Assembly (NCBI RefSeq): GCF_964355755.1
Contig: NC_092675.1
Coordinates: forward strand, 10,555,312 to 10,619,311
DNA length: 64,000 nucleotides
Origin: Antedon mediterranea
Taxonomy: Eukaryota; Echinodermata; Crinoidea; Comatulida; Antedonidae
Direction of reading: 5' to 3'
Of the stretch, positions 54,301-64,000 are shown one piece after another. Below the pieces are notes generated by a model. It ran no database searches. It worked only from the letters and a program-made list of their open reading frames with translations, and was not told the origin of the DNA. Position 1 is the stretch's first letter, and each line of letters opens with the position of its first letter. A program made the position numbers and the translations under genes.

Positions 54301-57300
54301 TCTTGGTTCATCGAGGTCGCTAAACAAAATCTTACGTGAACTTCCGTCCATGTTGGCAACCTCAATAGTGTTGGATCCAGTATCAGTCCAGTAGATGTGG
54401 TGATGTACCCAATCTATTGCGATCCCATCTGGCGTCATCACGCCATTATTCAGAACAGTCACGCTTGATCGAGCTTTTTTCTGGAAGTCATCATCTGACG
54501 TCAGTGGCACGCTGGTATAAATATATATTTACTTGATTAATTATTAATATTGCATATAATTATCCCTAATCAATATCATTGAAATTTTCAAATTCGGAAG
54601 GGTTTTTTTTTTCGAGCTTGGCGATATTCTACCATATCAATACCTTATGATTTTTTCAGTAGCTACGTCAGTATAATATAGTAAATGCTGGTACAGATCA
54701 ACCTCAACGGATATGGCTCCGTTTGTTCCCCCAACTAATGTTGTAAGACTTCTGGTGGCTGTGTCAAACTTCAGTATTGATCGTCTGTTGGCGACTATGA
54801 GCACCGGTTGCCTTGGACTATTGTGAATACACGTTCGGCTATCTGATGCTAGACTGTAGTTGCGTGGACAGAGGCATTTGTATGTTGCTTCCTGATTGAT
54901 GCATGTATGCATACATGGGGTCGGCCATTCAGAGCACTCGTCAATATCTGTTGATATCAAGTTATTATTAAAATATTAGTAAAATAGAAATTACGATAAT
55001 CATGTTGTTGATGCTGAAACTGAAACTATGGATTGATTAAATAGTTATTATAATTAACTTATTTTACAATTATACTGGAATAATTAACGAACAAGAACAA
55101 AAAAGCCGAACAAAAATTTAAAATGTTATCTTTTTTTTTTTAAAGAAGAACATGTTTATTTGGGCACCATTTCCTCTACGATATTAGTAAGGATAACCAA
55201 TTCTTTCCTGTCAGTAAAATAAGTTGTCAGCGTAACGTCATGTCAAAACAATTTGCAGTCTTAATTTAACCAACGGAGGATATAGTTTGTAAAATATTAA
55301 ATTTTACCTAGGCAAGTTTGTGTTGCTTCGTCCATCTTGTAACCAGGGAAACATGTACAGTGTTGTCTAGTGATGGATACTACTTCACACTGCTGTTGAC
55401 ATCCACCGTTGTTTAAGGTACACGGGTGTGGATCTGTAAAACAGAATGTAAAAACTGTAGAACCACACATTTTAGGACAATCGAGAATGTTGGATTCATT
55501 CATGTCGTTTGGAATTAAATAAATGCAATCTTCAGTGAATACAAATTTAACTTATAATGGACAAACACAAATTCATACCGTTAACAAAGTGTGCACCATT
55601 CATTAGAACAAATTTACAATTTGAGAAAATGTCCCACAATAAAAAAAATAAACAGCGTAAATGAAATGTTATCCAGTTACCCCATAGCCTAGCCGTATCA
55701 TATTTTCTTAAATATTTAAAATATCATATAAACATTAATAATAATTAACAGTTAAAATTAACAATTCATATTTTTTTCAAATGCAAATACCGCAATGTTG
55801 TTCATCGGAACCGTCTGGACAATCATCAACACCATCGCAACGCCACCTCTTAGTAATACACGATCCACTAGAACATCGGAACTTGTGTTCTTCATCACAT
55901 GCTGTGTTACGTAATACAGAACATCTACAAGTAAACATTATGTACAATACATGACGTAGTCGTTTTCCTCATTATCATCGGCAGTACATAATTGCACATG
56001 CGCCACCGATTTTGTCAAAATGAGCTAGGGCTGGTTATTTATAGTACAATGTTCTCAAAAACCATTTCGATCATTATACAGGGATTAAGATAGCTTCTAC
56101 TCGGTTTCCACAATAAATTCAAACGTTTTATAATAATTTATTTCAAACACATCCAACATCAAGTGTCTGGCTAATTTCAGGTTGGATTGCTATATCATAC
56201 TTATAATTAAACTCCTCGTCGCTTAGATAGTCATTTATCTCGTATACTGTAATATTTTGTGGTAATCAGTAGGCCTACGTCGAAGAAACGGAAAACACTC
56301 TCTGTATGGGAATGACCGGGTGGTTTGGAATTAATGTTCTGTCCCTGTTGTGTTTATAATTAACATTACAAACCCAAACTGTTCCAATGTGAGCAGCATA
56401 GGCTGTTAACAACAAACTACTGCACTATGTGGTTAAAGTACTTACGATTCTTCTTTTTCATCACTTCCATCGCTACAGTCAGGCTCACTGTCACAAACCC
56501 ACATATGTGGTATGCAGGATCCACTAGATTCACATGTGAATTCTTTCTCTGTGCAAGCTTAAATATGAACAATATCTTATCGTAATATAATACTGTACAA
56601 GGTTGGAATATATTGCCTCTAAAGTTATCAATACGGCTAACCGGACATTGTGATGTCATATAAACTATAGGATTTTGGTCTCTTTTGTCAATCAATTATC
56701 TTTCGCATGATTTACAATTTTTAAAATTTTGATGACGTCATCATGTGCAAAAGCGTGAATAACTTGGGTCACTTATTTTCATCATTTCAATAAACATCAA
56801 TACGTTATAGCTCCTCAGAACGAAAAGTGATATTCTTGATTAAACGTTTTCTGGAAGCTGTTGAATGGTAGATACAATACAAATTATGAGCATCGGATGT
56901 TGTGACGTCACCATATGGCCAGTTGAATTATAAAAGTAGTATTTTCACAAAGAGCGTGCATCATATTCTAAGTATCCAAATTTCTTCAACACGTTAATAT
57001 GTTGTTGCTCAGATAATTTACTTCTAAAATTACTATCTACGTAGTGTTTCATTTTGATCATCATGTTGGAATAAAATGCGGGTCCCGTTATTTTCACCTA
57101 TTCTGCACTGGGCCTAGTATGTATACTGTATATATAGCCTACACAAATTAGAGAGGGCACACTAACATTTTATTTTCTTCAGCTCACAATGGCATATAAT
57201 CATTTTACTGTGCGCAATAAGCCTATTCTAACGTATGACGTGCACGTGGCGTTTGCGCGGCGGATAACCTAACGCGTCCATAGTGACGAGTTTAATTTAG

Positions 57301-60300
57301 TCTATTAGAGTATTAAGACGATGTGCAAAAGATAAATGATAATAATGATAATCAATATGATATTTTTCAGTTTAAAAGATACACAAAGTGAATTACAACA
57401 TTACTATATTACAATGGATTTAAAAATCAAACTATTTTACTATATGAACTGTAAATTCAGATATGATTAGTACGGTAAATAAAGTGAAAATAAATAATAA
57501 ATTAGTCATCATATTTTATATAAACATTTAGACAAATAATCAAAATTAAAATATTTATTTTATTAAAAAGGTGGCAAATTTATTATTCTTACAGCAGCCT
57601 TCTTCGTCTTTACCGTTGCTACAATCACGCACACGATTACATGTCAGCTGTTTAGGAATACATACACCAGTGGCACATTTAAACTGTTCTGATCCACAGG
57701 TAATACCTTGAGAATCTAAAATAAAATGTAAATTCAAATTCAAGAAACATATTTTTTTCATTTTTATCGTTTCAGGTTAATTGATACATTTTCAGTGTAT
57801 CACCGGGCGATTTAAAATTTATTCTGTACCTGTCGATTTATATAATGTAAAAGTTTCTCTTCGGAAATCCCGTTTTCCGGGAATTAATATACTACACACA
57901 CGGAATTTATTAAAGACCTTGATTCTATGTTGTTATGTGAGAATCCGACCACTATGTCATAGAATGTAGATAGAAAGAAAGAAAAATAGGAATGGAAAGG
58001 AAAGGAAAGAAATAAAGAATGGAAAGAATGGAAAGAAAGAATAAATGGAAATCAAGAAAAAGAAGGGAAGAAAGGAAAGAAGGAAAAGAATGAATGGAAA
58101 TAAAGGAAAAGAAGGAAGGAAGGAAAGATAGGTAAGAAAGAAGGGAAAGAATGAATGGAAATAAAGGAAAAGAAGGAAGGAAGGAAAGATAGGTAAGAAA
58201 GAAGGGAAAGAATGAATAGAAATAAAGGAAAAGAAGGAAGGAAGGAAAGATAGGTAAGAAAGAAGGGAAAGAATGAATAGAAATAAAGGAAAAGAAGGAA
58301 GGAAGGAAAGATAGGTAAGAAAGAAGGGAAAGAATGAATAGAAATAAAGGAAAAGAAGGAAGGAAGGAAAGATAGGTAAGAAAGAAGGGAAAGAATGAAT
58401 AGAAATAAAGGAAAAGAAGGAAGGAAGGAAAGATAGGTAAGAAAGAAGGGAAAGAATGAATGGAAATAAAGGAAAAGAAGGAAGGAAGGAAAGATAGGTA
58501 AGAAAGAAGGGAAAGAATGAATAGAAATAAAGGAAAAGAAGGAAGGAAGGAAAGATAGGTAAGAAAGAAGGGAAAGAATGAATAGAAATAAAGGAAAAGA
58601 AGGAAGGAAGGAAAGATAGGTAAGAAAGAAGGGAAAGAATGAATAGAAATAAAGGAAAAGAAGGAAGGAAGGAAAGATAGGTAAGAAAGAAGGGAAAGAA
58701 TGAATAGAAATAAAGGAAATAAAGGAAGGAAATAATTAACATTATAAACCCAAACATGTTTTTTTCACTTGAATTATAAGTTTCCAGCTTTTTTTGATAA
58801 TTTTTTTAAAATCAAACCATTTTCCCATTGAAATGACAATCTGCGCGCGATTTAGTTAAAAATGTACAAAATATTGTCAAAATCATGCCTATATTTAATC
58901 TATTATCGCTCTTCGGGATCAACCGTGAACCCAATTTTTTATTATGGTACAGTACTAATAATGGTGGTAGAACGAGTCTTCTCGGATGAGGACTATAAAC
59001 CGTATAGTGTACACATCTGGCTCATGGCGTATCAATTTGATCTCTGGTGCGCGTGCGTACAACTGAAGACTAGTGCTGTTCCGCCGTACCACGCCGAGAA
59101 TGTTAAAGAGTCGCTATCCAATCGAGTTTGAACAATACCATGAAAGCCCCACTGGTCTAATGGTTAGGACATCTGCATATCAAGCAGGCGGTCCGAGTTC
59201 GAGTTCGGTCTCATTCTCACAGATTTCCTCATCTTTATCGTTTCAAATTAATTAATTAAATTTCAGTATATCACCGGGCGGTTTCAAATTTTTTTTTTTT
59301 TTTTTCAGTATAAATATGCAAAATAAAAACAAAACCGACACAGCGGTGACATGAGGCAAAACAAAATAAATTAAATTCTCAAAAGGCAAAAGCAAAAAGC
59401 AAACATAAAATGTAAAAGGTATATCTTCTTAGTTCTCCATTTACCCAAGACAATAAATTTCGTCTTGGTTTATCAAAATAAAATCTTATAAAATCAGAAG
59501 TTTAACAAGTTTCCAGTCCTCATTAAATAACTCTATATTGTCGTTTATCAAATGTAAGTACTCTTCTATTTTTATAATACGACTTAAAAAATTAACCAGT
59601 CCTGAATTTGATGGTTTAATATCAGAACATCTTGATATGTAAATAAAATATTTTACCAAAATGACAAGATTATTTACAGCATAACATTTTACAAAAAGTA
59701 CAAAGATCACAATTCTTTATCTTAATTTTTTTTAGAAAGGTGTTTGTTGTTAAAATTCTATTGACAATTCTATATTGAAACCACTGATACTTTATATTTC
59801 TTGCCGAGATGAAAGGAAAAGAGCAAATTCGTTTCCATTCATCCTTTTCAAATTCTTTCCTTATTTCTTTTGACCACTTTTCTCTCACCATCGAAACTTC
59901 CAATTTATCGGAGGTACATATTTTATAAAAACCCTTAATACCATATTTACATTTATAGAATAGAAAATTATAATTTACGTTTACTGGGTTTTCAATGTTG
60001 CACTTAAAAGGCAACAGTCTGTTCCACTGTGTCTTAATAGCATCGATAATACCTTGGTAGTCTAAGTAATTACACTTTATGTTGTATTTGAACTTAAAAT
60101 CTTCATAGCTCAAAAAATCTCCATCTGTTTTAACAAGATCATTAACAAAACGAATTCCCTTTTTAAACCATCTATCATAGTAGGGCCTACACTGTTTTTT
60201 TGTCTCTCTTTATGTCACTATTTCTCCATAAAGATGAACTTAAAACTCCATTTAAATCTAAATTTGCATTCCTAATTTTTGTCAATTCAGCTTAACTTTT

Positions 60301-63300
60301 TTGAAATTTCCAACAGTGGAGAGGATCCATAATCGAAAATTGAGCAGGATGTTGAACATTGAATTTATATTGTCATCCTGTCTTACTCTCCTCATCCATG
60401 CTACTTTTACAGATTTATTTTACATAACTAAAAATATCTACCATTTTTGTTCCACCCTCTGAGTATCCTTGCATCATTGCATTTCTTTTAACCCTATCTA
60501 GCTTATTACCCCAAATAAATTTTTTAAAGGAATTATGTATTTTCTGAAGTGTTATCAGGTCTGGGTTTGGTAAATGCATTAAACAGATAGTTAAGTTTTG
60601 ATAGCATCAAATATTTACATACAACAATTCTACCTAAAGCTGTCAGCCTTCTTTTCGACCACACCTCTACAAGCTTGTTAATTTTGTCTACTGCAGGTCC
60701 ATAATTTAGGTCTAGCATTTCATTAAGGTCAAGTGAGAAATGTATTCCGAGTAGATTAAAATACTTTTTTTCCCATTTGAGATCAAACTCTGGGCATAAT
60801 TTTATGTTACTGTATTTTCTTGCCCCAATCCATATGGCTACTGATGTTTTAACATTTATCTGCAGTCCTGACATTTTTGAAAATTTTTCAAGAGTAGAGA
60901 GTGTGTTCTGAAAAGACTCTTTTGAACCTTACAAAATAAATGTCGTCGCTTACCGTACGACTTACACTTCCCGTACCACTTAAGCTTCCCGTACGACTTA
61001 CACTTCCCGTACCACTTACACCGCTTTCCTAAAGTATTTTCAACCGCTCGGAAACATACGTAAAGGGAGTTCGTGACACTGCCCATGTTGCAAAACGTCT
61101 TCCTTTTTGGGCCGAAAAGGCCCACTCTGTCGTGGAAGTTAGTTACAAAAGATGTTTAAATTAAATAATGTATTCATTATTAGGATGGTATTTATTTGAA
61201 TAAACGTCTCCCCAATAAAACATAACTTTGAATAATATTCGCCCCCACCCCCCAACCCAACTATCTAATAAACGCCCATCCACATTTATACACACAATAT
61301 TGTATTATATTTATAATAACACAATTATACTATTTGTAGTAGCACTGTTATCTACAACTTACCAAGCATTTGTTATTATTTTTTACTATTTTTCATATCT
61401 ATTGGAGGATTTTATTTGATTATAATGTTATCATATTATTATAACTAAAAAATTAAACATATCCCTCGAATAAGCACCTCCCTTAAATGAACTCCGCCTT
61501 CCCACCTCCGCCCTATAAGGGCCCTACTACACAATAAACACTATACTTTAAAATGTTATTAATCATCTAAGACACTGTGAAACAGAGTAGGTTTAGTTTT
61601 ACGAATGTCAAGCATTTTCAATAATGGTAACGTACAAGGAGAACGTCCTTCTAAAACCTTTTTACCCGAGTCATTATCATTCCAAAAACCATCGTCTACA
61701 CCCTCTAGTAAAATAAAATACAGTAGTAGTAGTAGTAAAATAAAGTAGATAAGTTGTAGATATAAATTTATGCAAAATTGTTAACTCTCGGATGTTATGA
61801 CGTCATCGTATGGCCATCCGAATATAAAATATTTTTGTCACATTTAATAGAGCGCAATCTTGCTTATCCGTAACTTATCTCCCAGATATTAATATTTTTT
61901 TGCTTAATAAATTATCTTTTGTAAGAGTTTTTAATTTGGATGACATTTTGTGTATCGGATGTTGTGACGTCATCAATGGCCAATTTAATTTAAAAAGTCG
62001 TATTTTCATCTTTTGCGTCATAGTTCATCACATTTAAAAGAGCGCGCATCTATAGTTTGCGTGTCCAAATTTCTTCAACGCGTTAATATGTTGTTGCTCA
62101 GATAATTTCCTTCCAAAATTGCTATCTTGTTTCATTTTGTTGATGTCATCATGTTAAAAATTGGAATAAAAGACGGGTCCCGTAATTATAATGCCAGACT
62201 GTGCAATACAGTAGTGTAAACTGTTTAGACACAAAATAGAGAGTACACTAAAATCTTATTTTCTTCAGTTCATAATGGCATAATCTATTTCTGTGCGCAA
62301 TACTCTAACGTATGATGTGCATGTGGTGTTTGTCGTGCGGATAACTAACTCGTCAAAGTGACGAGTTCAAATACAGTTTGCCTAACACATTTACAAACAA
62401 CAACTTTAATTGTAAATTCGTTCATTTTGTAGACCTACTATAAAGTATTTCTACTGAAATTGTTTTTTATGAATTCTAAATTATTGGGTTAAAACAATGG
62501 TTTCTTTTAATAATGAAAATCACCCTTACTGCATTGTGCCTCATCTGACCCGTCGATACAATCTCGTTTGGTGTTGCATTTAACAGATATTGGTAGACAA
62601 AGACCGTCAACGACACACTTAAACTGATCTGGATGGCATGAAGACATCGGTGTTGCGTTGGCTTCTTGTTCATTACCTCGTAAAACAAATGCATGATTAT
62701 ATTAATGGTGCTATCCTATTTTATTAACAATGTTTGCAAACACGTTGCTATGCTTGTTTATTATTTATATTATTCAATGAAACATTCATATCATCACCTA
62801 CTTTTTGTGACACCAAAATAGACAATTATAGATCAGGAATTTTAACTTGAATCGTAGAAATGTACATTAAAAAAAATGAAATTAACATTTTTCATGTTCA
62901 TGGTTCAGTTCTTAGAATTTAAGCAAAATATTAATTTCCATACAGTGTTTTACTACTACACTTAGTAATGAAGTTTTAATGAGCGATTTAAATTGGTATT
63001 GTAGTAAATTATATTTGAGTTATTATGTAGTGTTGCACACCAAGAATAACACATTAAGTCCTCCTCCTCGGTGCGTCCTTTTGGTGGTGAATTGTGAATT
63101 ATTATGGTAGTGTTGCACACCAAGAATAACACATTAAGTCCTCCTCCTCGGTGCGTCCTTTTGGTGGTGAATTGTGAGTTATTATGTAGTGTTGCACACC
63201 AAGAATAACACATTAAGTCTTCCTCCTCGGTGCGTCCTTTTGGTGGTGAATTGTGAATTATTATGTAGTGTTGCACACCAAGAATAACACATTAAGTCCT

Positions 63301-64000
63301 CCTCCTCGGTGCGTCCTTTTGGTGGTGAATTGTGAGTTATTATGTAGTGTTGCACACCAAGAATAACACATTAAGTCCTCCTCCTCAGTGCGTCCTTTTG
63401 GTGGTGAATTGTGAGTTATTAGTGTTGCACACCAAGAATAACACATTAAGTCCTCCTCGGTGCGTCCTTTTGGTGGTGAATTGGTGGGACTGTTGGAGAC
63501 GATCCCATACTCTTTTCAAATAGTTAACTGCATTCTTTAACGTGCACGTGAGCCACGTTGCACACGAGACCAACGGCTTAACGTCTTTTAAACGTACTAT
63601 TAAAAGGAACAGTAGTTCAATTGTTTCTAGTAATACTTACAATTATGTTCATCACCACCACCATAACAATCAATCTCTCCGTCACAAAACCATTCAGCAG
63701 GAATGCATCGGAATTTGTTGCTTTCCTGAGCACGGCAATGCTTGTGACCATTCGGGCATTCTAGGTTACCTATAATTAATATGAATAGGTTAATATGTGT
63801 GCAGAAAATATGGCCATATATATGTTTTTATATAATAATATTGGATACGGGGTTTTCAGACGGAGCGAAAAACTTGTGTAACTCAAATTATTTCTACTCA
63901 CGACACATATCATCAAGTTCATCAGAACCATCGTGGCAGTCATTGTCTCCATCGCAGAACCATCTTAAAGGAATACATTGTGAGCTATTGCGGCACATGC
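51187..64000 (-). CDS. LDL-receptor family protein (LDLR/VLDLR/LRP-like), 5' end outside the window
   Basis: Thirteen - strand exons in transcription order: 64000-63902 (partial), 63769-63641, 62676-62530, 57715-57593, 56557-56446, 55924-55791, 55433-55308, 54947-54644, 54511-54275, 53894-53636, 52275-52131, 51996-51805 and, less surely, 51336-51187. All phases agree. They encode six LDLa modules with acidic Ca2+-binding CDxxDCxDxSDE cores, an EGF module, a Ca-binding EGF (DIDEC), a six-bladed YWTD propeller (YYTD, YWTD, YWSD, FWAD, YWTD) with WPNGLTID, and a third EGF. This order is that of LDLR/VLDLR/LRP8 and of the first unit of LRP4. These are cell-surface endocytic or signalling receptors. 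Propeller phrases such as [12 protein letters not shown] recall LRP4, while the spaced third EGF (HLCLP...YSCACP) recalls VLDLR. No membrane segment or tail is seen, so the subfamily is open. Confidence 0.9.
51805..51996 (-). CDS. receptor exon: third EGF module
   Basis: It reads [15 protein letters not shown], then a long inter-Cys loop, [18 protein letters not shown] and an acidic tail. Donor C|GTAAGT; the acceptor CCGAAAAG is poor, but the phase (1) and domain position fit. Confidence 0.85.
52131..52275 (-). CDS. receptor exon: last propeller blade
   Basis: It reads [20 protein letters not shown] and [11 protein letters not shown]. The preceding exon ends AVFD in phase 0, joining as [11 protein letters not shown]. 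Donor C|GTAAGT. Confidence 0.88.
52566..52950. repeat. tandem duplication of ~200 bp in a receptor intron
   Basis: TGCCCAGTAACCAGCC, AGTAGCATCTAGACCTATTT and TGTTTTGACTGC occur in order at 52595-52735 and again at 52800-52965. The left copy follows a TTAAGTG-rich region (52322-52500) with short inverted TTAAG/CTTAA pairs. Confidence 0.6.
53217..53403. mobile_element. MITE-like inverted-repeat element in a receptor intron
   Basis: Ends GTGAATACAATGTATCAC and the inverse TTCAATACATTCAC, then ACTGGCGGCGTATG inverted with CATACGCCGCCAATAG. The arms are ~40 bp and imperfect, with an inner GGTACCGCCAGACC/GCCGGTACC partial inverse. Confidence 0.55.
53636..53894 (-). CDS. receptor exon: propeller blades with WPNG motif
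   Basis: It reads [40 protein letters not shown] and [11 protein letters not shown], textbook LDLR-family propeller sequence. Acceptor TATTTCAG, donor GAT|GTAAGT. Confidence 0.93.
54275..54511 (-). CDS. receptor exon: propeller blade 2
   Basis: It reads [35 protein letters not shown] and [15 protein letters not shown]. Acceptor TATACCAG, donor GG|GTTAGT, phase 2 on both sides. Its first ~20 residues ([11 protein letters not shown]) are unusually charged. Confidence 0.93.
54644..54947 (-). CDS. receptor exon: calcium-binding EGF and propeller start
   Basis: It reads [16 protein letters not shown] and [18 protein letters not shown], then [15 protein letters not shown] and [11 protein letters not shown]. 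The EGF and the first propeller strand share one exon. Acceptor ATCAACAG, donor AAG|GTATTG. Confidence 0.93.
55308..55433 (-). CDS. receptor exon: first EGF module
   Basis: It reads [20 protein letters not shown] and [19 protein letters not shown]. Symmetric phase 1-1 exon. Acceptor TTTTACAG, donor CTAG|GTAAAA. No DxDE, so probably not Ca-binding. Confidence 0.92.
55791..55924 (-). CDS. receptor exon: LDLa module 6
   Basis: The first codon completes the last Cys of the previous module (S-C). It then reads [15 protein letters not shown] and [16 protein letters not shown]. Acceptor ACTTGTAG, donor G|GTATTT. Confidence 0.92.
56446..56557 (-). CDS. receptor exon: LDLa module 5
   Basis: It reads [15 protein letters not shown] and [19 protein letters not shown]; its last Cys is on the next exon. 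Donor TC|GTAAGT; acceptor TATTTAAG is weak. Confidence 0.88.
56800..57330. repeat. dispersed repeat R4, copy in a receptor intron
   Basis: Matches 61780-62375 over ~550 bp in the same orientation (TTCTTCAACACGTTAATATG, GTTGCTCAGATAATTT, GGGTCCCGT, TGTGCGCAATA, TAGTGACGAGTT), and 25250-25500 in part. TGACGTCA near 56905. Confidence 0.7.
57593..57715 (-). CDS. receptor exon: LDLa module 4
   Basis: It reads [15 protein letters not shown] and [16 protein letters not shown]. Symmetric phase 1-1. The usual acidic residue before the first Cys of the Ca cage is replaced (NRVRD), so Ca binding may be weak. Acceptor TTATTTTAG, donor T|GTAAGA. Confidence 0.92.
57760..57900 (+). repeat. SINE tail followed by SINE head (copy F)
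   Basis: TTTTTATCGTTTCAGGTTAA and CAGTGTATCACCGGGCG is the SINE tail. After ~50 bp the head begins (TCTCTTCGGAAATCCCG, GGGAATTAATATACT). It has the same tail-to-head order as copies C and E. Confidence 0.5.
57965..58737 (+). repeat. 61-bp purine-rich minisatellite
   Basis: From ~58080 the unit AGGTAAGAAAGAAGGGAAAG + AATGAATAGAAATAAAGGAA + AAGAAGGAAGGAAGGAAAGAT repeats about ten times with almost no change; 57965-58080 is a looser GAAAG-rich lead-in. The long Ser/Phe/Pro-rich frame on the - strand is a by-product. Confidence 0.9.
58738..59029. other. receptor intron sequence
   Basis: Nothing recognised except a possible extension of the SINE head near 58900-59029 (CTCTTCGGGATC). Confidence 0.3.
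59030..59280 (+). repeat. tRNA-derived SINE, copy B (best preserved)
   Basis: It reads GTGCGCGTGCGTACAAC, CCGCCGTACCACGCCGAG, a tRNA-like block starting GCCCCACTGGTCTAATGGTT with ATCTGC-ATATCAA-GCAGG as anticodon-like arm, B box GAGTTCGAGTTCGG, and the TTTCCTCATCTTTATCG tail. The tRNA-like part most resembles the Glu/Asp group. Confidence 0.8.
59470..60900 (-). pseudogene. LINE fragment, L1/Tx1-like reverse-transcriptase C-terminal region
   Basis: 60874-60533 on the - strand reads [43 protein letters not shown], the thumb/connection region of L1/Tx1-type LINEs. 60113-59670 reads [29 protein letters not shown] and CDLCTFC, the C-terminal zinc-knuckle region. The two parts are separated by shifts and stops. 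It sits in a large receptor intron in the same orientation as the receptor. Confidence 0.75.
60945..61030. repeat. short tandem repeat, ~18 bp unit
   Basis: CTTCCCGTACCACTTA and CTTCCCGTACGACTTAC alternate four to five times inside the receptor intron. Confidence 0.6.
61031..61779. other. receptor intron sequence
   Basis: No gene recognised; an (AGT)n microsatellite near 61722. Confidence 0.35.
61780..62375. repeat. dispersed repeat R4, second copy in a receptor intron
   Basis: Same orientation and content as 56800-57330. TGACGTCA near 61798 and 61965. It ends about 150 bp from the LDLa-3 exon, as the other copy ends about 260 bp from the LDLa-4 exon. Confidence 0.7.
62530..62676 (-). CDS. 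receptor exon: LDLa module 3
   Basis: It reads [33 protein letters not shown] and [11 protein letters not shown]. Symmetric phase 1-1. Acceptor TTTTACGAG is weak; donor A|GTAAGG. The longest open frame at this place is in another frame and misleading. Confidence 0.88.
62677..63640 (-). other. receptor intron with 79-bp VNTR
   Basis: Contains the six-unit array at 63020-63485; otherwise nothing recognised. Confidence 0.5.
63020..63485. repeat. 79-bp tandem repeat, 6 units
   Basis: GTTGCACACCAAGAATAACA starts at 63032, 63112, 63191, 63270, 63349 and 63424. Each unit continues through TTAAGTCCTCCTCCTCGGTG and CGTCCTTTTGGTGGTGAATT. Units are nearly identical. Confidence 0.9.
63641..63769 (-). 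CDS. receptor exon: LDLa module 2
   Basis: It reads [34 protein letters not shown] and YGGGDEHN, with the last Cys completed by the next exon. The SDE serine is replaced by Gly. Acceptor TTATAG, donor T|GTAAGT. Confidence 0.9.
63902..64000 (-). CDS. receptor exon: LDLa module 1 in window (partial, cut by the edge)
   Basis: It reads [20 protein letters not shown] and [12 protein letters not shown], then donor C|GTGAGT. The 5' part lies beyond base 64000. Confidence 0.9.

Noticed and set aside
57957-58757. 266-codon Ser/Phe/Pro-rich frame on the - strand, membrane-like
   Set aside because: It is the complement of a purine-rich minisatellite and lies inside a receptor intron.
59130-59220. Functional tRNA gene inside SINE copy B
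   Set aside because: A and B boxes are present, but the acceptor stem does not pair and the same sequence is dispersed with a common tail.

Overview
This is a 64 kb piece of an AT-rich, intron-rich and repeat-rich animal nuclear genome. Nothing bacterial, viral or organellar is seen as a working unit. Three multi-exon protein genes can be built from exons that join in frame at GT/AG sites. (1) A glass-type C2H2 zinc-finger transcription factor lies on the + strand at 2358-7823. (2) A 397-residue TGF-beta superfamily ligand of activin/inhibin-beta type lies on the + strand at 29945-34363, with a TATA box and initiator just upstream. (3) An LDL-receptor-family gene lies on the - strand at 51187-64000 and runs off the right edge. 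Glass orthologues are absent from vertebrates, and modular foldback transposons (TU elements) were first described in sea urchins, so the host is most likely an invertebrate deuterostome, perhaps an echinoderm. That assignment is inference; no species-level marker is visible.

Layout: 1-800 is a degenerate ~150 bp tandem array. 2349-7823 is glass, with a transposon relic in its first coding intron. 7.8-29.9 kb carries no gene. It holds a tRNA-derived SINE, a paired 0.6 kb repeat, two large foldback structures (12.03-13.72 and 15.27-16.75 kb), a MITE between them, a LINE fragment, and a 2.4 kb cluster of a long-TIR transposon family (22.47-24.90 kb). 29.9-34.6 kb is the TGF-beta gene, whose 4 kb region includes a clean MITE, a truncated long-TIR element and a reverse SINE in the intron. 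34.6-49.6 kb is again gene-free. It holds SINE head/tail pieces, AGTCGCGTG elements, a tandemly duplicated 0.7 kb unit with four tRNA-Val-like sequences, nested hAT-like transposons (43.3-45.9 kb), and a 3.6 kb foldback whose core is a 1.85 kb 30-bp minisatellite. 50.1-50.4 kb is a Ty3/Gypsy relic. From 51.2 kb on is the receptor gene, whose introns hold a 61-bp minisatellite, a SINE, a LINE fragment and a 79-bp VNTR.

The three genes look unrelated in function: a transcription factor, a secreted signal and a cell-surface receptor. They share no visible operon-like or regulatory link. The most unusual content is in the repeats: foldbacks whose arms are themselves short tandem repeats, an identical hairpin loop motif carried on different stems in unrelated elements, a strongly over-used palindrome TAGGCCTA, and dispersed repeats that carry perfect DR1 and CRE transcription-factor sites.
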